From: Anaerobacillus sp.
GTDB taxonomy: Bacteria > Bacillota > Bacilli > Bacillales_H > Anaerobacillaceae
DNA: 5,621 nt
Direction: 5' to 3'
NCBI GenBank assembly: GCA_007120055.1
Contig: SKOL01000697.1
Coordinates: 1-5,621 of the forward strand
Part shown: positions 1-4,735 of the stretch, one piece after another
How the letters are laid out: every line of letters starts with the position of its first letter
Numbering within the stretch: position 1 is the first letter of the stretch
Program-made: the position numbers and the translations under genes
Notes under the pieces: model-generated
What the model saw: the letters and a program-made list of their open reading frames with translations, nothing else
What the model was told of the DNA's origin: nothing
Databases searched by the model: none

Positions 1-282
1 TACATTGTTGTCTCGATGGGGGCAGATGGAGCGATCGCGTTAGTGAACGACCGCTTGTATAAGGTCGAGCCACCGAAAATTAGTGCCGTCAACCCAGTTG
101 GGTCAGGAGATGCAACAATTGCCGGCCTAGCTGTAGCGCTCAAAAATAATCAAGACACCGTTAACACGTTGAAGTTTGGATGTGTACTCGGCACTTTAAA
201 TGCTCTAGAACAGCAAACCGGGTATGTTGATGTAACACAGATCGATGAGTATATTGTAAATGTCACTGTGACGCCCCGATAA
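1..282 (+). CDS. PfkB-family sugar kinase, C-terminal part (tagatose-6-phosphate kinase / 1-phosphofructokinase group), truncated by window edge
   Basis: The frame is open from base 1, so the gene starts outside the window; the ATG at 16 is internal, within the strand-and-turn VVSMGADGA typical of this fold. The 93 residues seen are the last third of a protein usually about 310 aa long. The key landmark is NPVGSGDATIAG (bases 91-126), the PfkB signature 2. It carries the anion-hole glycines and the catalytic Asp that activates the sugar hydroxyl for phosphorylation by ATP. The following KFGCVLGTLNALEQQTGYV resembles the C-terminus of LacC-type enzymes. Known family members phosphorylate tagatose-6-P or fructose-1-P in the cytosol. 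I favour the LacC-like side because of NPVGSGDATIAG, but fructose-1-P kinase cannot be excluded without the N-terminal half. It ends in TAA and is followed by a hairpin at 328-361, so it is probably the last gene of its operon. Its base composition looks somewhat more GC-rich than the genes to its right. Confidence 0.85.
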   Translation, partial: YIVVSMGADGAIALVNDRLYKVEPPKISAVNPVGSGDATIAGLAVALKNNQDTVNTLKFGCVLGTLNALEQQTGYVDVTQIDEYIVNVTVTPR

Positions 283-327
283 ATCTTGTTTCACAGAAGT
301 GTTTCACGGCCGATGAATACGAAAAAG

Positions 328-361
328 GAGCGCCAATCATTATCCAAAATGATTGGCGCTC
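328..361. terminator. Strong hairpin, probable terminator after the sugar kinase gene
   Basis: A perfect 14-bp stem (GAGCGCCAATCATT at 328-341 pairs with 348-361) encloses a 6-nt loop. It begins 45 bases after the kinase stop. On the plus strand the 3' flank is TTATGTT, a poor U-tract. On the minus strand the flank reads CCTTTTTC, a better one. It therefore fits a bidirectional terminator that would work better for minus-strand transcription, and plus-strand termination may be incomplete. Confidence 0.7.
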
Positions 362-450
362 TTATGTTAATCGAGATTTATCCAGCGCTTGCTGGAATTA
401 TGTATTTATTCAAATCATAGGTTTTTAGCAGTCCCCCTTCTTCCGTTAAG

Positions 451-622
451 GCGAAAAAAAAGTATAATAATTCGCAGGACAAACCTAACTATTATCGAAT
501 AATTATAAACTTAGGCGAACTCGTTTCAGCAAGCTGAAACATCGAGAAATCAGGTGGAGTCGAGACTCCATCTGATTAAAAGTTCCCACCTACGCTACGC
601 GTTGAGGTGGGGGTCTATAACC
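451..622 (+). mobile_element. Probable IS200/IS605-family (TnpB-type) right-end remnant, possibly carrying an omegaRNA-like scaffold
   Basis: What is seen: three tight hairpins follow each other on the plus strand. They are GTTTCAGC-AA-GCTGAAAC (523-540); a 12-bp stem with one G-U pair and a CGAG loop (549-576); and CCCACCT-ACGC-TAC-GCGT-TG-AGGTGGG (585-611), a two-part stem with a 2-nt bulge. They end in GGGTCTATAACCC. This order, with the link TTAAAAGTTCCCACCT, resembles the right ends of TnpB-encoding IS200/IS605 elements in Bacilli. In those elements the structured 3' end gives the omegaRNA that guides TnpB. No tnpA or tnpB sequence remains in any frame nearby, so this would be a solo end or an internally deleted non-autonomous copy. 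The left limit is uncertain; I set it at the GCGAA/TTCGC inverted repeat. An alternative is a structured leader RNA of the glycosyltransferase gene. Confidence 0.5.
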
Positions 623-678
623 CTTAAATCATTAAAGGATTAAACTATTTAGAGACGCATATTGGAAAGGAGCAAACA

Positions 679-1758
679 ATGAAAACGATCGCTTACTATA
701 TCTCAGACTATGGTTATGGCCATGCTACTCGGAGCTTAGCAGTGATAAGAAAATTACTTGAAATGAATAAGGATGTAAATGTGCTTGTATGTCATTCTTA
801 TGCTTTATCATTTTTAAAAGAGGCTCTTAAAAGTGAGCGTGTCATCTTTCGTGATGTAGCCACTGATATTGGGTTTTTCATCAAAGAAAATTCAATTGAG
901 CCTGATCGAGAGAAAATGAAACTTGAATATGAGAAATATGTTGAGAGTTTTCCAAACTTAATAGATAAGGAATCTCAATATTTGCAGAAAGAAGAAGTTG
1001 ACCTAGTTGTTTCAGATATATTTCCAATTGCTTTTGAGGCAGCTCGTGTTGCAGGCATCCCGTCAGTAGGTATCTCTAATTTCACGTGGTATACTGCGTA
1101 CTTAGACCTTATTGATGAAGAAGCTCTCGAGCCTCTGAAACAAGCTTATCAGAAGATGGATCATTATTTTTCCTTGGCGGCATGTAATGAGCCGAAATGG
1201 GGAAAAGAAATGACCGAGTTTGGGTTTTATGCGAGAGAAAATGATGATAAAGAGGTAACTAGGCTGAGAAATCAGTTACTTCAAAATGGAGAAAAGTGGT
1301 TGATTTATGTTGGGTTTGGGATGAAGATTGATGTCCGTGAGTTAGAAGGGTTGCCGATTTGGGAGCACCCGGATTGTCATTTTATTTTTGCCTCTAACCT
1401 TAAGCTTGATCGACCGAATGTGACAACAATTCCAAAAGAATATGTGGAGTCGCAACATTTTGTCGCTGCTTCTGATCTTGTGATTACGAAGCCAGGTTGG
1501 GGGACAGTTTCTGAAGCAGTACTTTCTAACACTCCTCTACTTATTCTTGAGAGAAGTGCCATGAAAGAAGATCAAAATACGATTGATTATTTACGAGCGA
1601 TCAATCGCTGTACGACAGTTGGGTGGGACGAGTTCTTCGATTTGAAATTAAAAGAGAGTTTTTTACAGGAGATTATGCAGCAAAAAAATCGCCCAGTCCC
1701 AGAGGATTGCCTTGAGGATATTGTGAAGAGATTGGTGAGACTGGTGCTAGGCACTTAA
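679..1758 (+). CDS. GT-B-fold glycosyltransferase-like protein (MurG/GT28-like C-terminal domain)
   Basis: A 359-residue cytosolic protein without signal peptide or membrane segment. The ATG at 679 has a strong ribosome site, AAAGGAG at 666-672, 6 nt upstream. The N-terminal domain begins with a first strand and glycine-rich turn, DYGYGHATR (residues 10-18). GT-B enzymes usually bind the acceptor there, and a similar GHATR motif occurs at the N-terminus of plant L-arabinokinase-type proteins. A second Rossmann-like segment, VVSDIFPIAFEAARVAGIP, follows. WLIYVGFGMKID opens the C-terminal donor-binding domain. That domain carries ASDLVITKPGWGTVSEA (K271-A280 is the core), the classical nucleotide-sugar loop, and then MKEDQNTIDYL (295-305). 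Donor and acceptor cannot be assigned. The gene stands alone between a mobile-element remnant and a terminator. Its last residues (LGT) and stop are formed by the palindromic repeat at 1743-1770, so the natural C-terminus may have been altered by that repeat. Confidence 0.8.
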   Translation: MKTIAYYISDYGYGHATRSLAVIRKLLEMNKDVNVLVCHSYALSFLKEALKSERVIFRDVATDIGFFIKENSIEPDREKMKLEYEKYVESFPNLIDKESQYLQKEEVDLVVSDIFPIAFEAARVAGIPSVGISNFTWYTAYLDLIDEEALEPLKQAYQKMDHYFSLAACNEPKWGKEMTEFGFYARENDDKEVTRLRNQLLQNGEKWLIYVGFGMKIDVRELEGLPIWEHPDCHFIFASNLKLDRPNVTTIPKEYVESQHFVAASDLVITKPGWGTVSEAVLSNTPLLILERSAMKEDQNTIDYLRAINRCTTVGWDEFFDLKLKESFLQEIMQQKNRPVPEDCLEDIVKRLVRLVLGT

Positions 1759-1770
1759 CTTATTAACTTA
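1741..1770. repeat. Intergenic palindromic repeat, copy 1, overlapping the glycosyltransferase stop codon
   Basis: GGTGCTAGGCACT (1743-1755) followed by TAACTTATTAACTTA matches the segment at 4621-4650 in 27 of 30 positions. The core is a near-palindrome (GTGC-TAG-GCAC). The gene's final codons and its TAA (1756-1758) lie inside it. Short GGTGCC-n-GGCACC palindromes are, to my knowledge, recurrent in intergenic DNA of some Bacillus relatives; their function is not known to me. Confidence 0.7.
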
Positions 1771-1802
1771 TTGTCAGTTCCTAAGTATAGGGGATACATA
1801 GT

Positions 1803-1836
1803 AAAACGAGGACCGTTCGTTGGTGGTCCTTGTTTT
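1803..1836 (+). terminator. Rho-independent terminator after the glycosyltransferase gene
   Basis: AAAACGAGGACC (1803-1814) pairs with GGTCCTTGTTTT (1825-1836) over 12 bp with one G-U pair and a 10-nt loop. The 3' arm runs into a T-tract (TTTTTT, 1833-1838). The flanks are symmetric (GTAAAA and TTTTAC), so it could act in both directions. Its stem core CGAGGACC is shared with the terminator at 4658-4693. Confidence 0.85.
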
Positions 1837-1912
1837 TTACATGATTTGATCCGAACCGAGCCTTTTGAGTAGATGTCTATGATATACGTTGTGCCTATTA
1901 TGACTGAGCGAT

Positions 1913-1959
1913 CTCTTTCATGAGAATAGTTGGACTGTAAGCTATTCTCCTAGAAAGAG
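1913..1959. repeat. Two-part inverted repeat upstream of the LacI-family gene
   Basis: The outer stem CTCTTTC (1913-1919) pairs with GAAAGAG (1953-1959), and the inner stem GAGAATAG (1922-1929) pairs with CTATTCTC (1942-1949). They are separated by a small internal loop, and the apical loop is 12 nt. It ends one base before the probable -35 box of the regulator gene (1961-1966). No T-tract follows, so it is not an ordinary terminator. It could be a regulator-binding site or an RNA structure on a longer transcript. Confidence 0.5.
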
Positions 1960-1960
1960 C

Positions 1961-1989
1961 TTGCGAAGTTCTCCATATATTGTAATAAT
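1961..1989 (+). promoter_or_regulatory. Probable sigma-A promoter of the LacI-family gene
   Basis: TTGCGA (1961-1966, 4 of 6 to TTGACA) is followed after exactly 17 bp by AATAAT (1984-1989, 5 of 6 to TATAAT). A TG dinucleotide at 1981-1982 gives an extended -10. Transcription would start near 1996, which places the ATG at 1994 outside the message and supports the GTG at 2021 as the start codon. Confidence 0.5.
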
Positions 1990-2020
1990 ATAGATGGAGA
2001 TTAAGAGGAGGGGGGATAAG

Positions 2021-3010
2021 GTGTCTACGATTAAAAAAATAGCTGAGCTAGCTAATGTTTCAAGTGCTACAGTGTCAAGGGCGCTTAATAATTCAGGCTA
2101 TGTCAGTGATGAAGTTCGTAAGAGAATTCTAAAGATTATTGAAGAAACAGGCTATGTCACAAGTGAATATGCCAAAGCATTAAGAACAAAACAGTCAAAA
2201 GTTGTTGGTGTCATATTACCAAAGATTAGTACGGAAACATCAAGTAGAATTGTTTCTGGTATGGATGAAGAGTTAAAGAAGGTAGGCTATCAAATTTTAC
2301 TAGCCAATACCAATTTAGATCGAGATAAAGAGGTCGAATATTTAAATTTGCTAAAGAGTCGTCAAGTAGATGGGATCATTTTAGTTGCGACAAATATCAA
2401 CGATCAATTAGTAAAAGAAATCAATCAATTAAAAATACCGATTGTGGTCCTTGGTCAAGAAATTCCTAATACATTATCAGTTATATATGACGATTATAAC
2501 GCTGCAAAAGAGCTAACCACATACCTGATTAATATGGGGCATTCAAAAATTGGTTTTATTGGTGTTGATGAAAGTGATCCTGCAGTTGGCTATTTACGTA
2601 AGAAAGCCTATATAGATGTAATGGAACAACATGGTTTTCAAATTGCTTCAAGTTGGGTCCAAAAAGGGATTTTTGATATCGGATCTGGTTATAACTCTAT
2701 GAAGAATATTATCGAAAATTCAAAGGAAAAACCAACAGCGGTATTTGCCGTAACAGACCGCTTAGCAATAGGCGCAAAGAAATATTTACAGGAAAATGGC
2801 CATAGCATTCCAAAAGATATGGCATTAGTCGGTATAGGAGCTTCGGAAATGTCTGCCTATATCACACCGTCTTTAACAACGGTTGATTATAAGAATGAAG
2901 AAGCGGGACGGGCAGCAGTACAGTTGCTTTTGAACAACCTGAATGGAAATGATAAAAAAACAAAAAAAATTATTGCAGACTATAGACTTATTATTCGTGA
3001 TAGTGTATGA
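2021..3010 (+). CDS. LacI/GalR-family transcriptional regulator, probable repressor of the downstream PTS gene
   Basis: The chosen GTG start gives 329 aa, the usual family length. AGGAGG at 2006-2011 lies 9 nt upstream, and the product then begins STIKKIAELANVS, the normal LacI N-terminus; the in-frame ATG at 1994 has no ribosome site. The helix-turn-helix spans about residues 4-23 (IAELANVSSATVSRALN). Hinge helix YAKAL (50-54) places Leu54 where family members push a leucine into the central CG step of the operator. The periplasmic-binding-protein-like effector domain starts at VVGVILP (61-67) and contains KPTAVFAVTDRLAIGA and the C-terminal LTTVDYKNEEAGRAAVQLL. Known relatives repress sugar operons and bind the sugar or its phosphate. 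The three palindromes beginning 19 bp after its stop, before the PTS gene, are its likely operators. No terminator separates the two genes, so read-through is possible. No matching operator lies at its own promoter. It is not an obvious CcpA orthologue, although its recognition-helix residues S15-A16-R20 resemble CcpA's M-A-R. Confidence 0.9.
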   Translation: MSTIKKIAELANVSSATVSRALNNSGYVSDEVRKRILKIIEETGYVTSEYAKALRTKQSKVVGVILPKISTETSSRIVSGMDEELKKVGYQILLANTNLDRDKEVEYLNLLKSRQVDGIILVATNINDQLVKEINQLKIPIVVLGQEIPNTLSVIYDDYNAAKELTTYLINMGHSKIGFIGVDESDPAVGYLRKKAYIDVMEQHGFQIASSWVQKGIFDIGSGYNSMKNIIENSKEKPTAVFAVTDRLAIGAKKYLQENGHSIPKDMALVGIGASEMSAYITPSLTTVDYKNEEAGRAAVQLLLNNLNGNDKKTKKIIADYRLIIRDSV

Positions 3011-3029
3011 TTAGTTTTATTAAACGGTG

Positions 3030-3043
3030 TGTAATCGATTACA
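3030..3043. promoter_or_regulatory. Operator O1 (LacI-family / cre-like palindrome)
   Basis: TGTAATCGATTACA is a perfect 14-bp palindrome with the central CG typical of LacI-family operators. It begins 19 bp after the regulator's stop codon and also fits the CcpA cre consensus TGWAANCGNTNWCA at every position. Confidence 0.85.
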
Positions 3044-3083
3044 TAAGAGGTATTCATAGAGTGCTTTTATTTTTTGTTAGATA

Positions 3084-3097
3084 TGTAATCGATTACA
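3084..3097. promoter_or_regulatory. Operator O2 (LacI-family / cre-like palindrome)
   Basis: This is a second exact copy of TGTAATCGATTACA. Its centre is 54 bp from O1 and 55 bp from O3, which suits binding on nearly the same face of the helix and DNA looping. Confidence 0.85.
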
Positions 3098-3135
3098 CCA
3101 GGAATTAATTGGTTGGTTACATATTTTTTTAGTGA

Positions 3136-3155
3136 ATGTGTAATCGATTACACAT
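3136..3155. promoter_or_regulatory. Operator O3, 20-bp perfect palindrome just upstream of the PTS ribosome site
   Basis: ATGTGTAATCGATTACACAT contains the same 14-bp core (3139-3152) extended by three matching bases on each side, making it the most symmetric of the three. It ends 6 bp before the AAGGAG ribosome site, so a bound protein would sit on the transcription start or just downstream of it. The exact -35/-10 of the PTS promoter could not be fixed; TTGGTT at 3109 or 3113 is a possible -35. Confidence 0.85.
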
Positions 3156-3175
3156 CAATAGAAGGAGTGAATAAA

Positions 3176-4591
3176 ATGTCTGAAAATCGTCAAATTGCTA
3201 AAGAAATTATTGATGCAGTAGGTGGAGAGGAAAATATTTTATCTGTCGCTCATTGTGCAACGAGATTGAGAATTATGATAAAGGACAAAGAAAAAATTGA
3301 AATGGAACGAGTTGAAAATGTTGCTAAAGTCAAAGGTGCTTTTTTTAACTCAGGTCAGTTACAAGTTATATTTGGAACAGGGACAGTAAATCGTATATAT
3401 GATGAAGTGATCAAATTAGGAATCAGCGGCTCAACGAAATCAGAACAGACAAAAGAGGCAGGAAAATCTGGTAATCTATTTCAACGAATGATCCGCACGT
3501 TTGGTGATATTTTTGTACCGATCATTCCAGTCCTCGTAGCGACCGGTTTGTTTATGGGGGTTCGCGGTCTTGTCATGCAAGAACAAATATTAGCCTTTTT
3601 GGGTTTAACTCCCGACCACATTTCTGACAACTTCATATTATTTACACAAGTATTAACCGATACCGCTTTTATATTTTTACCAGCACTGATTGCATGGTCT
3701 ACTTTTAGAGTTTTTGGTGGTAGTCCAGTCATCGGTATGGTATTAGGGTTAATGTTAGTAAGTCCAGCTTTACCAAATGCTTGGGCAGTAGCGGGTGGTG
3801 CCGTTGATCCAATTATGTTTTTAGGCTTTATTCCTGTATTAGGTTACCAAGGTTCTGTCTTACCAGCATTTATTGCCGGGATCCTCGGTGCAAAATTAGA
3901 GCAACGTATACGAAAGATGGTTCCAGAAGTTCTTGATCTTATTCTTACTCCATTTTTAACGTTATTAACAATGATTTTTATCTCATTGTTCATTATTGGA
4001 CCTGTCTTCCATTTTGTAGAGGGAATTATTTTAACCGCGTCTCTTTTTGTACTAGAATTACCGTTAGGTTTAGGTGGATTAATCATTGGTTTATTCCATC
4101 AGGTAATCGTTGTTACCGGTGTTCATCACATTTTTAATTTACTAGAGATCCAACTTCTTGAAAGATTCGGAAACAATCCTTTTAATGCAATTATTACTTG
4201 TGCCATTGCTGCGCAAGGGGGAGCTGCATTAGCAGTAGGATTAAAGACGAAGAGTAAAAAATTAAAAGCATTAGCATTACCTTCATCTTTTTCAGCTTTC
4301 TTAGGAATTACTGAGCCAGCGATCTTCGGGGTTAACTTACGTTATGTAAAACCATTTATCATGGGATTAATTGGTGGAGCTGCCGGTGGATTCTTCGCAT
4401 CAATTGTTGGCCTTAAAGCAACAGGAATGGCCATTACGGTTATTCCAGGTACATTGCTATATTTAAATGGTCAAATCGTGTTATATATCTTAGCTAACTT
4501 AATTGCACTTAGTGTTGCTTTTGGTCTTACTTGGGCATTCGGATATTCTGACAAAAAACAAATAGACAAACAAGATAAGAAAGCTGCATAG
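3176..4591 (+). CDS. PTS permease EIIBC, Glc superfamily, sucrose/trehalose-type
   Basis: The 471-aa product starts at ATG 3176, 8 nt after AAGGAG (3162-3167). An in-frame TTG at 3113 would run translation through operator O3 and has no ribosome site. EIIB spans about residues 1-80: Cys27 in AHCATRLR is the phosphorylated residue, and FNSGQLQVIFGTGTVN (57-72) is typical. A linker leads to the membrane EIIC domain (about 105-460), which has many hydrophobic segments starting at GDIFVPIIPVLVATGLFMGV. It also carries TGVHH (314-318) and the signature GITEPAIFGVNLRY (377-390). Such permeases import and phosphorylate a disaccharide at the cytoplasmic membrane, taking phosphate from HPr through an EIIA. 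No EIIA domain is fused, so a separate or borrowed EIIA is needed. Length and motifs fit SacP/ScrA/TreP-type carriers; sucrose is my first guess, but trehalose, maltose or MurNAc types remain open. No matching hydrolase gene is adjacent. Expression is probably controlled by the three upstream operators. Confidence 0.9.
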   Translation: MSENRQIAKEIIDAVGGEENILSVAHCATRLRIMIKDKEKIEMERVENVAKVKGAFFNSGQLQVIFGTGTVNRIYDEVIKLGISGSTKSEQTKEAGKSGNLFQRMIRTFGDIFVPIIPVLVATGLFMGVRGLVMQEQILAFLGLTPDHISDNFILFTQVLTDTAFIFLPALIAWSTFRVFGGSPVIGMVLGLMLVSPALPNAWAVAGGAVDPIMFLGFIPVLGYQGSVLPAFIAGILGAKLEQRIRKMVPEVLDLILTPFLTLLTMIFISLFIIGPVFHFVEGIILTASLFVLELPLGLGGLIIGLFHQVIVVTGVHHIFNLLEIQLLERFGNNPFNAIITCAIAAQGGAALAVGLKTKSKKLKALALPSSFSAFLGITEPAIFGVNLRYVKPFIMGLIGGAAGGFFASIVGLKATGMAITVIPGTLLYLNGQIVLYILANLIALSVAFGLTWAFGYSDKKQIDKQDKKAA

Positions 4592-4605
4592 GGTAGTAGG
4601 TAGTC

Positions 4606-4650
4606 GGTGCCGGGTGGTACCTGGTGCCAGGCACCTAACTTTTTAACTTA
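4606..4650. repeat. Intergenic palindromic repeat, copy 2, after the PTS gene
   Basis: GGTGCC (4606-4611), GGTACC (4616-4621) and the perfect palindrome GGTGCC-A-GGCACC (4623-4635) follow one another, then TAACTTTTTAACTTA. The segment 4621-4650 matches 1741-1770 in 27 of 30 positions. Here it lies entirely outside the coding sequence, beginning 15 bp after the PTS stop. The degenerate tandem of GGTGCC-like units suggests local slippage or repeated insertion. Confidence 0.7.
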
Positions 4651-4657
4651 TGAAGTA

Positions 4658-4693
4658 GAAACGAGGACCTTTTCTTAGAAAGGTCCTCGTTTC
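4658..4693. terminator. Bidirectional terminator between the convergent PTS and AraC-family genes
   Basis: A perfect 15-bp stem (GAAACGAGGACCTTT at 4658-4672 with 4679-4693) has a 6-nt loop. The plus-strand tail is CTTTTAC (4694-4700). On the minus strand the stem runs into a weaker TTTCTACTTC. It sits between two convergent genes and probably serves both, better for the PTS gene. An 11-bp stretch of the stem, AAACGAGGACC, is identical to the terminator at 1803-1836. Confidence 0.85.
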
Positions 4694-4735
4694 CTTTTAC
4701 ATATAAAACGCTATTTATATAGAATTGGTGTTTAG

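Larger units (their letters stand above)
283..678. other. 396-bp non-coding stretch rich in consecutive inverted repeats
   Basis: No convincing coding frame is present. After the terminator at 328-361 there is a series of hairpin-capable sequences: CCAGC/GCTGG (382-386/391-395), GCGAA/TTCGC (451-455/471-475), CCTAA/TTAGG (484-488/511-515, enclosing ATTAT/ATAAT), GTTTCAGC/GCTGAAAC (523-530/533-540), a 12-bp stem (549-560/565-576) and CCCACCT/AGGTGGG (585-591/605-611). The right part is interpreted separately as a mobile-element end. A weak promoter-like pair for the downstream gene, TTAAAT (624-629) and TATTTA (646-651) with 16-bp spacing, is possible but not convincing. An 8-bp direct repeat TGTTTCAC (287-294 and 300-307) lies just after the kinase stop. 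Confidence 0.7.

Noticed and set aside
16..282. Small complete gene starting at ATG 16
   Set aside because: The same frame is open to base 1 and encodes conserved PfkB sequence upstream of this Met, so it is the tail of a larger gene.
523..678. Riboswitch or T-box leader of the glycosyltransferase gene
   Set aside because: I see no T-box sequence or recognisable aptamer core and no final terminator with T-tract before the gene. The hairpin set resembles an IS200/IS605 end more closely. It is kept only as an alternative.
1377..1562. 61-codon open frame on the minus strand inside the glycosyltransferase gene
   Set aside because: It is antisense to a well-supported coding region, with no ribosome site and no recognisable motif.
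3030..3155. Short CRISPR-like array: three identical 14-bp repeats with about 40-bp spacers
   Set aside because: Repeats are only 14 bp, are perfect palindromes with central CG matching LacI/cre operators, and lie between a LacI-family gene and a sugar transporter. No cas genes are present.
3113..3175. N-terminal extension of the PTS protein by 21 residues from a TTG codon
   Set aside because: The segment translates the operator O3 and the ribosome site, has no ribosome site of its own, and is not part of the EIIB fold.
3481..3732. 83-codon open frame on the minus strand inside the PTS gene
   Set aside because: It mirrors the hydrophobic EIIC codons and shows no independent evidence of coding.
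3844..4086. 80-codon open frame on the minus strand inside the PTS gene
   Set aside because: Antisense shadow of EIIC; Asn/Lys/Ile-rich composition is expected from the complement of membrane-protein codons.
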